Both the position numbers and the translations under genes were made by a program. From positions 1-64,000 of the forward strand of contig UQYK01000001.1 of NCBI GenBank assembly GCA_900545285.1: 64,000 bases of DNA, written 5' to 3'. How positions within the stretch are numbered: position 1 is the first letter of the stretch; every line of letters starts with the position of its first letter. Under the pieces are notes generated by a model. That model made no database searches. It saw only the letters and a list, made by a program, of their open reading frames with translations, and was not told the DNA's origin. Positions 16,573 to 24,859 of this stretch are shown here, piece after piece. The DNA comes from an uncultured Ruminococcus sp. (lineage in GTDB: Bacteria; Bacillota; Clostridia; Oscillospirales; Ruminococcaceae).

Positions 16573-18753
16573 TCAGAGGTCTTCGTCCTCGTACGCCTCG
16601 TTGTCCTCGTCATATTCTTCCAGGAAAAATTCCGCCAGCATTTCCTTTGCATCATCATTTCCCTGTCTGGCCGCCAGATGAAGCCAGCGGCGCGCTTCGT
16701 CTTCGTCTGCGTCTACGCCAGTGCCGTTGAGATAGCAGTATCCCATCATGTACTGACCGCCGTCATGGCCGCATTCCGCCGCGCGTTCAAACCAATCCAC
16801 CGCGTCCTCGTCCTCTTCACTGTCATCACCCACATAGGTGCAAATGCCAATCATATAGTAGGCGTTTTCGTTTTCCTGCGCAGCAGCCTTTTGGAACCAT
16901 TCCAGTGCAGTTTCCCGGTCTTCTTCCTGTTCCAGGTAATAGGTGCCGATGGCACATTGTGCATCAGATAATCCCTGTGCGGCGGCGCGTTCGTACCAGT
17001 CCAGTGCGGTATCAATATCTTCTTCTACGCCGTCTCCATCCTGATAGCAGGAACCCAGGGCAAACTGGGCATAGGGGTTGTTCTGCTTTGCGGAGCGTTC
17101 CAGCCAGAGAATGGCCTCTTCCATATCCTGTTCAATGCCGGTGCCGAAATGATAGCAGCTTCCCAGCTGGAACTGGGCTTCGTCGTCTCCGGCAGCGGCG
17201 GCTTCCTGAAACAGTGCCACGGCTTTTTCCAGATCGGCGGGAACGCCGTTCCCGTCCAGATAGCAGATTCCCAGCTGGCATTTTGCCGGAATATCTCCCT
17301 GATCTGCGGCCTTCTGAAACCAGTATGCCGCTTTCCGGTCTTCCTGGTCGGTGGTGATATCCTGATAGAACAGGCACATGCCCAGAGCAAACTGAGCATC
17401 CCGGTAATTTTGCTTGGCGGCGCGTTCCAGCCATTTTTGCGCCAGCTTTTCGTTTTGGGGCACGCCCCGGCCGAAGTGATAGCAGGTGCCCAGGAAATAC
17501 TGCGCAATGGGAACATCCTGATCGGCGGATTTCTGATACCACTTCACAGCAGTCGGAAGATCGGTCTTCGTGCCCAGACCATTGAAATAACAGTCAGCCA
17601 GATTATACTGTGCGGCCGGTTCTCCGGCTTCGGCGGCTTCCTGGAAGCAGGCAAAGGCCTTTTCATAATCCTGTGCAATGCCGGTGCCTTCCATATAACA
17701 GCGCCCCAGCATATTTCGGGCTTCCTGATTTCCCAGCTGGATGGCCTGCTGATAGAGAGAAACGGCGTGCTCCGGATCTGCAGGAACGCCGGTTCCGCCG
17801 GCATAGCACAAACCCAGCTGCACCATTGCGTCCGATTGCTCCTGTGCGGCGGCCTTTTCCAGCCACTGTACTGCTTCGGCTTCCCGGGCTTCTCCCAGTT
17901 CTCCGTTAAAGAGAATGCTGCCTACTGCAAACTGCGCTTCTGCCGTACCTGCTTCTGCTGCGCGCAGGAGCAGGGGATAGGCCTTTTGGAGATCCCGCGG
18001 AACCCCTAGTCCCTGATAATAGCAGTCTCCCAGGTGATAGAGGGCAGTGGGGACATCCTGCGCGGCAGCTTTTTCCAGCCAGGAAACGCCCTTTTCCGGA
18101 TCGGCTTCAATACCGGTGCCGTAGATAAGGCACATGCCGGCAAATTCCTGCGCATCTGCAACGCCGATTTCTGCGGCCTGGAGAATCCAAGGCACGGCTG
18201 CTTCCGGATTGGTCTCCGTGCCCAGACCGAAGAGCAGGCAGCGGCCGGTTTCAAACATGCCGTGGGGATCGCCGGCCCTGGCGCTTTCCTGCATCAGGAG
18301 AAATCCACGGGACTCCTTTTCCGGATCGGTGCTGTTGCGGAGCAGGTAAAGTCCCAGCACAAACTGCGCATCGGAATTGTGGTGCTTTACGGCGCGTTCC
18401 AGCCAGTACAGCCCGGATTCTGCCTGTGCTTCCGTACGGTTTTCTGCCTGGAGATATTCCATGCCCAGGGCGAACTGTGCCGGATCGTATTCCAGTTCTG
18501 CGGAAGATTGCAGCAGCTGAACAGACTGTGCGGAATCCTGCTGTGTGCCGATGCCGTCCCGCAGGCATACTGCGGCAATGTACATGGCGTTTGAGAAGCC
18601 CTGATCGGCTATTTTTCGAAACCAGGCGTATCCGGCGGCTTGTTCCGAAGGGTCACTGCCTTCAATTTGTCTCAAATGATACTGATACTCTTCCGGGTTC
18701 ATGGAAGAATTGGATGAAGCTCTGCCAGACCGGCTGAACCGTTGCTTTCTCAT
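16573..18753 (-). CDS. Large Sel1-like repeat protein
   Basis: 726 aa from ATG 18753, which has a GGAGG SD; an in-frame ATG at 18831 lies above the promoter -10. There is no signal peptide, so it is cytoplasmic. After a basic 20-residue head the whole protein is a solenoid of roughly 18-19 Sel1-like (TPR-related) repeats of about 36 residues, each with the A..LG..Y..G.GV..D...A..W..KAA pattern. The tail is strongly acidic (EEYDEDNEAYEDEDL). Such proteins are protein-interaction scaffolds; the partner is unknown. It has its own promoter at 18803-18831. Confidence 0.92.
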   Translation of the reverse strand: MRKQRFSRSGRASSNSSMNPEEYQYHLRQIEGSDPSEQAAGYAWFRKIADQGFSNAMYIAAVCLRDGIGTQQDSAQSVQLLQSSAELEYDPAQFALGMEYLQAENRTEAQAESGLYWLERAVKHHNSDAQFVLGLYLLRNSTDPEKESRGFLLMQESARAGDPHGMFETGRCLLFGLGTETNPEAAVPWILQAAEIGVADAQEFAGMCLIYGTGIEADPEKGVSWLEKAAAQDVPTALYHLGDCYYQGLGVPRDLQKAYPLLLRAAEAGTAEAQFAVGSILFNGELGEAREAEAVQWLEKAAAQEQSDAMVQLGLCYAGGTGVPADPEHAVSLYQQAIQLGNQEARNMLGRCYMEGTGIAQDYEKAFACFQEAAEAGEPAAQYNLADCYFNGLGTKTDLPTAVKWYQKSADQDVPIAQYFLGTCYHFGRGVPQNEKLAQKWLERAAKQNYRDAQFALGMCLFYQDITTDQEDRKAAYWFQKAADQGDIPAKCQLGICYLDGNGVPADLEKAVALFQEAAAAGDDEAQFQLGSCYHFGTGIEQDMEEAILWLERSAKQNNPYAQFALGSCYQDGDGVEEDIDTALDWYERAAAQGLSDAQCAIGTYYLEQEEDRETALEWFQKAAAQENENAYYMIGICTYVGDDSEEDEDAVDWFERAAECGHDGGQYMMGYCYLNGTGVDADEDEARRWLHLAARQGNDDAKEMLAEFFLEEYDEDNEAYEDEDL

Positions 18754-18802
18754 ATAAAATCTGCCGCCTCCTTCTGGTGCATTTATAAAATCGAATAGAT
18801 CT

Positions 18803-18831
18803 ATTATAATGCATATTGAGAGGGTTGTCAA
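18803..18831 (-). promoter_or_regulatory. Promoter of the Sel1-repeat gene
   Basis: Minus-strand TTGACA (18831-18826), 17 bp, TATAAT (18808-18803). Confidence 0.85.
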
Positions 18832-18870
18832 GCAAGTGGATTTTGTGTTGAAACCTTACTGCTGTCTTAG

Positions 18871-19164
18871 AGGGGAGGCATTTGCTATTATTTTTCCAAA
18901 ACCTCTTGACAATTTTCATATAATCCTGTACAATAAAGACAAGGAAAAGAAATTGTAGGAAAATGGGATTTTCCAGCGCTTTTCCAGGAAAAAAGAAAGG
19001 TCTTATTTTAAGAAAGGATGATTTTTATGAGAACAAAGAAGGTATTTGGCTTTTTCACCGCTGCCGTTATGGCAGTAGCTTCACTGCCGATCTTGTCTGT
19101 CGGCGCGGCTGACAGCACGGTTCTGCTTGGGGATGTAGACCAGGACGGCGTAATTACCGGACAT
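18871..19164 (+). repeat. Long direct repeat, copy A (promoter + 5' end of dockerin gene)
   Basis: This stretch reads the same as 33606-33899, offset 14,735 bp. It covers the promoter, leader, SD, signal peptide and the first dockerin repeat. Beyond it the two copies show scattered, mostly silent changes to about 19320 and then diverge. Confidence 0.9.
18906..18934 (+). promoter_or_regulatory. Promoter of dockerin-first gene A
   Basis: TTGACA (18906-18911), 17 bp, TACAAT (18929-18934). A TATAAT at 18919-18924 is too close to serve with this -35. Confidence 0.75.
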
Positions 19165-19797
19165 GATTCAGCTATGGTTAGCCGTTATCTGAATGTAGAT
19201 TCCACCATGTTCACAGAGGAACAGCTGAAACTGGCCGATATCAATGAAGACGGTGTAGTCGATCAGACAGATGCGGACTTGATTCATGAAAAGGAAGTTT
19301 TCTGCATTGGAGACTTTACAAAAATAAATGAGATTTCTTCGAGTGGTGCTTTAAGAGCAATGTATTGCTATGCTTACGAGCAGGTAGGAGAGGATATCAC
19401 GATTGTAAAGAAGTCATATCCTTCTGAACCTATTCGGTTTGATTCTGATTACAGTGGATGGATAACTATAGGCAGCCATGAATATGGAAGCCCGGTTTAT
19501 GCTGGAAAGAGACCGATTCTTCCGGAAACAGACCCGGAGATGTATGATGTGTTATATGAACTTATGACATTTTATGATCATCCTACTGTCATTAGTGAAT
19601 TGGATTACAATTTGATTGATGCAAATGGCGATGGGGTTGTAACACTTCAGGATGCAGTAAGCTTACTGTATTCTTATTGCATGACAATGGCTGGATCGGC
19701 ACATGGAGAGCGCGTTTATTATTTCAGCGAAGGCCGCTATGATCTCTATGATGGTGTTTTCTATAATCCGCAATTTGAAGAAAATGCAAAGCTGTAA
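19027..19797 (+). CDS. Secreted dockerin-first protein A
   Basis: 256 aa from ATG 19027; the ATG at 19018 sits inside the SD. The signal peptide ends near SVGAADS (about residue 28). Immediately after it come two EF-hand-like dockerin repeats, DVDQDGVITGHDSAMVSRYL (about 36-55) and DINEDGVVDQTDADLIH (about 73-89). The middle domain (about 95-195) has no recognisable family. A third Ca-binding half-repeat, DANGDGVVTLQDAVSLLYSY, follows near residue 200, and the C-terminus carries YYFSEGRYDLYDG. Dockerins plug secreted proteins into cohesins of a cellulosome. It is paralogous to 33762-34535. Confidence 0.85.
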   Translation: MRTKKVFGFFTAAVMAVASLPILSVGAADSTVLLGDVDQDGVITGHDSAMVSRYLNVDSTMFTEEQLKLADINEDGVVDQTDADLIHEKEVFCIGDFTKINEISSSGALRAMYCYAYEQVGEDITIVKKSYPSEPIRFDSDYSGWITIGSHEYGSPVYAGKRPILPETDPEMYDVLYELMTFYDHPTVISELDYNLIDANGDGVVTLQDAVSLLYSYCMTMAGSAHGERVYYFSEGRYDLYDGVFYNPQFEENAKL

Positions 19798-19831
19798 TAA
19801 AAGCTATTTTGTTTTAATGTCATAAAGCGCG

Positions 19832-19880
19832 AAAGCAGGCACACGGAAACCTTTTAAGGGGGCTGTGTGCCTGCTTTTTC
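19832..19880 (+). terminator. Terminator after dockerin gene A
   Basis: AAAGCAGGCACAC pairs with GTGTGCCTGCTTT, followed by TTTC. The remaining gap to 20128 holds only the rubrerythrin promoter. Confidence 0.88.
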
Positions 19881-20027
19881 TTGGAAAAAACAGTTTTGAC
19901 GCAATGGGAGAATCCTGTATCGACCTTACAGTTCATCAAAATATCAAAATTTAAAGTAATATTCCTGTAAGTCTACCCTAACTATAAGTTTATTTGTGAA
20001 TTTTTCATTATGAATTGAGAATTAGTC

Positions 20028-20056
20028 TTGACAAGAGAAAGGAGATGTGCTATAAT
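20028..20056 (+). promoter_or_regulatory. Promoter of the rubrerythrin gene
   Basis: TTGACA (20028-20033), 17 bp, TATAAT (20051-20056). Confidence 0.88.
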
Positions 20057-20128
20057 ACAATTACGATAAGCGGACAGGCAGAAAGGCGGCCGCTTTCCAT
20101 AAAAAATTGATTTTTGGAGGCAGTGATT

Positions 20129-20677
20129 ATGAAAAAATTTGTATGTTCTATCTGTGGTTATGTACACGAAGGAGAAACCGCTCCGGCAGCATGTCCGATC
20201 TGTGGTGCACCGGCAGACAAGTTCGTGGAGCAGAAGGAAGACAATCTGGCATGGGCAGACCAACATGTAGTTGGCGTTGCACAGGGTGTAGATGAAGAGA
20301 TCGTACAGGGTCTGCGGGAAAACTTCAACGGAGAATGCTCTGAGGTTGGTATGTACCTGGCAATGGCACGGGTTGCATTCCGGGAGGGTTATCCGGAAAT
20401 CGGCCTGTACTGGGAAAAGGCTGCTTATGAAGAAGCAGAGCATGCTGCAAAGTTCGCAGAACTGCTGGGCGAGGTTGTAACCGATTCCACAAAGAAGAAT
20501 CTGGAAATGCGCGTTGCCGCTGAAAACGGCGCATGTGCCGGAAAGAAGGCACTGGCTGCAAAGGCAAAGCAGCTGAACCTGGATGCAATTCATGACACAG
20601 TTCACGAGATGGCAAAGGACGAGGCAAGACACGGCTGTGCATTTGCCGGCTTCCTGAAGCGGTATTTCAATGACTAA
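20129..20677 (+). CDS. Rubrerythrin, reverse domain order (rubredoxin first)
   Basis: 182 aa from ATG 20129, eight bases after GGAGG. The N-terminal rubredoxin-like iron centre has two CxxC knuckles (CSICGYVH...CPICGAPADKF, residues 5-32), followed by a ferritin-like four-helix diiron domain (about 45-182) with the Glu/His ligands in NGECSEVGMYLAMA, YEEAEHAAKFAE and HEMAKDEARHG. Classical rubrerythrins carry the rubredoxin at the C-terminus; the reverse type is known from Clostridium as an oxygen/peroxide-induced NADH peroxidase component. It would protect this anaerobe from peroxide. No PerR gene is adjacent, though a Fur-family gene occurs at 35421. Confidence 0.93.
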   Translation: MKKFVCSICGYVHEGETAPAACPICGAPADKFVEQKEDNLAWADQHVVGVAQGVDEEIVQGLRENFNGECSEVGMYLAMARVAFREGYPEIGLYWEKAAYEEAEHAAKFAELLGEVVTDSTKKNLEMRVAAENGACAGKKALAAKAKQLNLDAIHDTVHEMAKDEARHGCAFAGFLKRYFND

Positions 20678-20695
20678 TTGATTTGAAGAAATGAT

Positions 20696-20739
20696 AAAAA
20701 ACGGCTGTAAGGACAATTCGGAATCCTTACAGCCGTTTT
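20696..20739 (+). terminator. Terminator after rubrerythrin
   Basis: AACGGCTGTAAGGA pairs with TCCTTACAGCCGTT, followed by TTG. Confidence 0.88.
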
Positions 20740-20740
20740 G

Positions 20741-20760
20741 TTGTGAAGACAGGTTCTAAG
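20741..20760. repeat. Half copy of the 17-bp-arm palindromic repeat
   Basis: TTGTGAAGACAGGTTCTAAG matches the right arm of the elements at 34599-34645 and 42514-42560. The left arm is missing. Confidence 0.7.
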
Positions 20761-20763
20761 TTT

Positions 20764-20934
20764 TCAGGCACGAAACCATGCCGTGTGATGCGTCAGATTG
20801 CTCCAGACGCGCTGAGACAGCTCCGGCAGCGCCGGAAGCCCGGAAAGGTGACCCTTGTTCCAAAAGTACAGAAAAAATGCTGTGATCATCCAGACCAGCA
20901 CCGTCTGAATGGTAAGAAGCAAAATCTTTTTCAT
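20764..20934 (-). CDS. Small membrane protein (56 aa)
   Basis: ATG 20934 lies after an AAGGATG SD. The product starts MKKILLLTIQTVLVWMITAFFLYFW, a single transmembrane segment, followed by a short polar tail with Leu/Pro-rich and Trp-containing segments. A TATAAT-like minus-strand -10 lies about 40 bp upstream. No family was recognised. The clear SD and the membrane helix make it a credible gene, but there is no comparative evidence. Between 20935 and 21266 I see only promoters. Confidence 0.55.
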   Translation of the reverse strand: MKKILLLTIQTVLVWMITAFFLYFWNKGHLSGLPALPELSQRVWSNLTHHTAWFRA

Positions 20935-21164
20935 GATACCGACATCCTTTCCGTATACGCTGCAATATGATACTATTATTATACTCAATTTCCGATCTGC
21001 CTGCAAGTTTTTCCCAGCGTTTGTAATGAAATTGTAATGTCTGTTTGGAGCGCGGCGGCACCCCTTCAAACTCCGTTTTCGGTTCTGTAACCTTTTTCAG
21101 TAAAATCCTGCAAGATGCCTAAGTTTTGCGGAAAAATCGATTTGCAATCGTGAATTATTCCAAC

Positions 21165-21193
21165 TAGACAAGTACCCGAAATTGTGGTATGAT
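21165..21193 (+). promoter_or_regulatory. Promoter of the cytidylate-kinase-like gene
   Basis: TAGACA (21165-21170), 17 bp, TATGAT (21188-21193). Confidence 0.6.
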
Positions 21194-21266
21194 GGTACAG
21201 AAGCAGGGATGTCGCTGGACATGTTTCTGCATGCATCCGGCATCGGAACAGAGAGGAGTTTTTTCT

Positions 21267-21878
21267 ATGCAAAACAATTACGTGATTACGATTACACGGC
21301 AGTTCGGCAGCCGCGGCAGAGATATTGGTGTGGCATTGGCAGAAAAGCTGGGAATTCCCCTCTATGACCGCAATTCCCTGGAAAAAGAGGCGGAGGCGCT
21401 GGACGATACCATGCATTCTCTGGTGGAGTTCGGGAAAAAAGGCGTGACCGGATATTACAAGATGGCCTATCCGCTGGGAATCGGCAGCAGCCTGAAACAG
21501 GATCGGATGTTTGAACTCCAGAGCAAGCTGGTTCTGGAACATGCCGAGAAGGAAAACTGTGTGATCATCGGCCGCTGTGCAGACTATCTCCTCCGGGAAC
21601 GGGAAAATGTGATTCGGTGCTATATTTTCGCGCCTTATCAGGCGCGGATTCGCAACAGCATCCAGACGCTGGGCTGCACCACTGCAGAGCCGCAGCGGAT
21701 TATTGAAGAGGTGGACAAGGCACGGGCAGAATACTACCGCTCGCATACCGGCTGTGAGGTCAACAACACCCGTTATCGGGATTTGTTCCTGAACAGCAAC
21801 CTGCTGGGCGTAGATGGTTCTGCTACATTGATTGCAGAAATGGCAAAGCATAAGTTCGGCTTGTGCGATGAAACATAA
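21267..21878 (+). CDS. Cytidylate kinase-like family protein
   Basis: 203 aa from ATG 21267 with a GAGGAG SD. The N-terminus YVITITRQFGSRGRDIGVALAEKLG is the variant P-loop region of the cytidylate-kinase-like family (common in Clostridia, distinct from Cmk). Downstream come YDRNSLEKEAEALDD, CVIIGRCADYLL and a lid-like RIRNSIQTLG segment. The typical GxxGxGK P-loop is replaced by QFGSRGRDIG, so kinase activity and substrate are uncertain. It is a monocistronic unit between its own promoter and terminator. Confidence 0.82.
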   Translation: MQNNYVITITRQFGSRGRDIGVALAEKLGIPLYDRNSLEKEAEALDDTMHSLVEFGKKGVTGYYKMAYPLGIGSSLKQDRMFELQSKLVLEHAEKENCVIIGRCADYLLRERENVIRCYIFAPYQARIRNSIQTLGCTTAEPQRIIEEVDKARAEYYRSHTGCEVNNTRYRDLFLNSNLLGVDGSATLIAEMAKHKFGLCDET

Positions 21879-21892
21879 AACCAGTGCAGAGG

Positions 21893-21930
21893 GTGTACAG
21901 AAGTTTCTGTGTGCCTTCTGCACTTTTTTT
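21893..21930 (+). terminator. Terminator after the cytidylate-kinase-like gene
   Basis: AGTGCAGA...TTCTGCACT with a further internal pairing (GTGTACAG/CTGTGTGC), ending in TTTTTTT. Confidence 0.85.
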
Positions 21931-22013
21931 CGCATTTTTTCGGACTTTGGCAGTTCCGGAATTGTGCATTTTGACAAATGCACTGAAAAATTGCTGTGAT
22001 TGGGTATCTTTTC

Positions 22014-22042
22014 TTGACAATTACGGAAAAAGAGCGTATAAT
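22014..22042 (+). promoter_or_regulatory. Promoter of serC-serA
   Basis: TTGACA (22014-22019), 17 bp, TATAAT (22037-22042). The start codon of serC is 240 bp away. Confidence 0.88.
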
Positions 22043-22049
22043 AAAAAGT

Positions 22050-22282
22050 GCCGTTTGAAAAATGGCAGAAAAAGTGTTGTTTTCGCTGGCACGGACACCT
22101 GTTCGCGGCTGAGAGAACAACCGCAGAAAGACACAGGGGCGGCTGCACACTTTTGCAGGATGCGCTGTTGTCGAACGGGAGCAATGATGAGAAGCTGTCT
22201 TCACCGAAACCGCAATCGCTGTTTGTGGAGACTGACTCTAAAAAGCACGTATTGCGCTTGATTCACAGGAGGTATTGAAGCG
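22050..22282 (+). other. Long 5' leader of serC-serA
   Basis: About 230 nt are transcribed before serC. I looked for a T-box (AGGGTGG), SAM, glycine and other riboswitch cores and for an intrinsic terminator and found none. The end carries the serC SD (CAGGAGG). The content is otherwise unexplained. Confidence 0.5.
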
Positions 22283-23368
22283 ATGCACAGAGTATATAAC
22301 TTTAGCGCAGGCCCGGCTGTTCTGCCGGAAGAAGTTCTGCGTGAGGCAGCAGAGGAAATGCTGGACTATCAGGGAACAGGCATGTCCGTTATGGAGATGA
22401 GCCACCGCAGTGCCGCATTTGACAACATTATCAAAACCGCTGAACAGGATCTCCGGGATCTGATGGGAATTCCGGATAACTATAAGGTTCTGTTTTTGCA
22501 GGGCGGCGCTTCACAGCAGTTTTCCGCTGTTCCGATGAACCTGATGAAAAACGGCGTGGCAGATTATATTGTCACCGGCCAGTGGGCAAAGAAAGCCTAT
22601 CAGGAAGCACAGAAGTACGGCAAGGCCGTAAAAATTGCCTCCTCTGAAGATGAGACATTCTCTTATATCCCGGACTGCTCTGATCTGCCCATTGACGATG
22701 ATGCAGATTATGTTTACATTTGTGAGAATAATACCATTTATGGTACCAAATACAAGAAGCTGCCGAACACTAAGGGCAAGCCGCTGGTTGCAGACGTTTC
22801 TTCCTGCTTCCTGAGCGAGCCGGTGGATGTTGCAAAATACGGCGTGATCTATGGCGGCGTGCAGAAGAATGTTGGCCCGGCCGGCGTTGTTATTGCCATT
22901 ATCCGGGAAGACCTGATTCCGGAAAAGCCGGCAGTAGAGAACACCCCCACCATGCTGGCATGGAAGACACAGGCGGATGCAGACTCTCTGTACAACACAC
23001 CGCCCTGCTATGGCATTTACATCTGCGGCAAGGTCTTCAAGTGGCTCAAGAAAATGGGCGGCCTGGAAGAAATGCAGAAGCGGAATATCGCCAAGGCAAA
23101 GGTGCTGTACGATTTCCTGGATCAGAGCAAGCTGTTCCACGGCACTGTACGCAAGGAAGACCGTTCTCTCATGAACGTTCCTTTTGTGACCGGCGACAAG
23201 GATATGGATGCAAAGTTTATCAAGGAAGCAACTGCGGCTGGCTTTGTAAACCTGAAGGGACACCGGACAGTAGGCGGCATGCGTGCTTCGATCTACAACG
23301 CAATGCCCATGGAAGGTGTAGAAAAACTGGTTGCTTTCATGAAGCAGTTTGAAGCCGAGAATGCCTGA
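22283..23368 (+). CDS. serC: Phosphoserine aminotransferase
   Basis: 361 aa, a PLP enzyme converting 3-phosphohydroxypyruvate to phosphoserine. It starts HRVYNFSAGPAVLPEEVL, the SerC hallmark, and has GGASQQFSAVPMNL (phosphate/PLP binding) and the Schiff-base Lys in YGGVQKNVGPAGV (about residue 197). A strong AGGAGG precedes the ATG. serA follows after 15 bp, so the two form a serine-synthesis operon from the promoter at 22014. No serB (phosphatase) gene is in the window. The serine made here could feed O-acetylserine/cysteine synthesis by the sulfur island at 47-63 kb. Confidence 0.96.
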   Translation: MHRVYNFSAGPAVLPEEVLREAAEEMLDYQGTGMSVMEMSHRSAAFDNIIKTAEQDLRDLMGIPDNYKVLFLQGGASQQFSAVPMNLMKNGVADYIVTGQWAKKAYQEAQKYGKAVKIASSEDETFSYIPDCSDLPIDDDADYVYICENNTIYGTKYKKLPNTKGKPLVADVSSCFLSEPVDVAKYGVIYGGVQKNVGPAGVVIAIIREDLIPEKPAVENTPTMLAWKTQADADSLYNTPPCYGIYICGKVFKWLKKMGGLEEMQKRNIAKAKVLYDFLDQSKLFHGTVRKEDRSLMNVPFVTGDKDMDAKFIKEATAAGFVNLKGHRTVGGMRASIYNAMPMEGVEKLVAFMKQFEAENA

Positions 23369-23383
23369 GGAAAGGACATCATC

Positions 23384-24547
23384 ATGAAATATACAATTCA
23401 GACACTCAATAAAATTTCGAAGGCCGGTACAGACCGCTTCTGTGATGCATATACCATTTCGGATCAGGCGGAAAATCCGGATGCAATTCTGGTGCGCAGC
23501 GCTTCTCTGCATGAAACCGCTTTTGGCGACAATCTGAAAGCAATTGCCCGTGCCGGTGCCGGCGTGAACAACATTCCGCTGGATCGCTGCTCGGAGGCTG
23601 GTATCTGCGTATTCAATACACCGGGTGCAAACGCCAATGCCGTAAAGGAACTGGTGCTTACCGGTCTGCTCATTTCCTCCCGTAAGATTCCGGAGGCAAT
23701 GGAATGGGCAGCAACTCTGAAAGACGGCGAAACCACTGTAGCCAAGCAGGTAGAAAAGGGCAAGAGCCAGTTTGCCGGCCCGGAAATCAAGGGCAAGACC
23801 CTGGGCATCATCGGCCTGGGCGCAATCGGCGCACTGGTGGCAAATGCCGCTGTTGCACTGGGCATGAAGGTAGTGGGAACTGACCCGTTCCTGTCTGTAG
23901 GCGCTGCACTGCGCCTGGATCCTTCTGTGACAGTTGTAAAAACACAGGATGATGTTTTTGCAGTCGCAGATTATCTCACCATTCACGTGCCGTTCAACAA
24001 GGACACCGAAGGTATGATCAATGCCGCTTCTATCGCAAAGATGAAGGACGGCGTTCGGGTGCTGAACTATGCCCGCGGCGAACTGGTAAACGATGAGGAT
24101 ATGCTGGCCGCACTGGAAAGCGGAAAGGTGGCATACTACTGCACCGATTTCCCCAATGCCAAGACCTGCAATGCCAAGCACATCATTGCAACTCCGCACC
24201 TGGGTGCTTCCACACCGGAGAGCGAAGACAACTGTGCAAGCATGGCTGCCGATGAGCTGATGGCTTATCTGGAACAGGGTGATATTTGCAACAGTGTCAA
24301 TCTGCCGAATGCACAGCTGCAGGCAGTGTATACCAAGGTTTGCGTCATTCACCGGAATGTTCCGGCAATAATTTCCGCACTGACCTCTGTTATTGGTGCA
24401 GCAGGCGCAAACATTGAAAATATGACAAACGCCAGCAAGAAGGATTATGCTTATACAATCCTGGACATTGACGGCGTAACCGATGACATGATTGCCGCAT
24501 TGCAGGCAATTGATGGCGTACTGCGCGTGCGTGTCATCGAAAAATAA
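23384..24547 (+). CDS. serA: D-3-phosphoglycerate dehydrogenase
   Basis: 387 aa, the NAD-dependent first step of serine synthesis. It has the catalytic-domain start, the Rossmann motif LGIIGLGAIGALVANAA, the catalytic Arg in LNYARGELVN and His in TPHLGASTPESE. A C-terminal ACT domain (about 315-387) begins near VCVIHRNVPAIISALTS and is expected to give serine feedback control. This is the short form lacking the intervening domain of long SerA. It lies 15 bp after serC. No terminator is seen before the folate riboswitch. Confidence 0.95.
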   Translation: MKYTIQTLNKISKAGTDRFCDAYTISDQAENPDAILVRSASLHETAFGDNLKAIARAGAGVNNIPLDRCSEAGICVFNTPGANANAVKELVLTGLLISSRKIPEAMEWAATLKDGETTVAKQVEKGKSQFAGPEIKGKTLGIIGLGAIGALVANAAVALGMKVVGTDPFLSVGAALRLDPSVTVVKTQDDVFAVADYLTIHVPFNKDTEGMINAASIAKMKDGVRVLNYARGELVNDEDMLAALESGKVAYYCTDFPNAKTCNAKHIIATPHLGASTPESEDNCASMAADELMAYLEQGDICNSVNLPNAQLQAVYTKVCVIHRNVPAIISALTSVIGAAGANIENMTNASKKDYAYTILDIDGVTDDMIAALQAIDGVLRVRVIEK

Positions 24548-24614
24548 CGGCATCTGCCCGGCTGCCTTTTACCGGGTGAAAAGCGGCGGTACACACATTG
24601 TGCTGCTGCCATAG

Positions 24615-24775
24615 ATTGCATTTCCAGAGTAGGAAATGGTGCGTAATCAGAAGCATCGGATCGGAAAACGATTCGGGGAGTCTGGTTGAGTGCCCGACAG
24701 ACGGGGAGTTGCTGCCGGGACGAAAAGCGAGTCAGATCGCTTGCGGTACTGTTTCCGCATCCCGCTGAATGCATT
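24615..24775 (+). promoter_or_regulatory. Tetrahydrofolate (THF) riboswitch upstream of folT
   Basis: The flanks TGCATT (24617-24622) and AATGCA (24768-24773) form P1. Inside are the conserved pieces of THF riboswitches in order: AGAGTAGGAAATGGTGCGT, a variable hairpin, GGGAGT, CGAAAAGCGAG, and GCGGTACTGTTTCCGCATCCCGCT; GGAAA pairs with TTTCC. The downstream gene is a folate-type ECF S component, the classic target. An inverted repeat near ATAAGAAGT/ACTCCTTAT follows and may be part of the expression platform. A covariance-model search would confirm it. Confidence 0.82.
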
Positions 24776-24859
24776 ATAAGAAGTCTCTCTGAAAACTCCT
24801 TATGTGCACGAAGCAAGAACGTTTTTTGTGTTGCCGAAAGGCAGAAGGAGGTATTTTTC

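Noticed and set aside
22062..22112. 16-codon leader peptide in the serC leader (ATG GCA GAA AAA ... TGA)
   Set aside because: No SD, few serine codons and no attenuator hairpin downstream.
22511..24553. Long minus-strand ORF opposite serC-serA
   Set aside because: Antisense shadow of two certain enzymes; His/Cys-rich junk composition.
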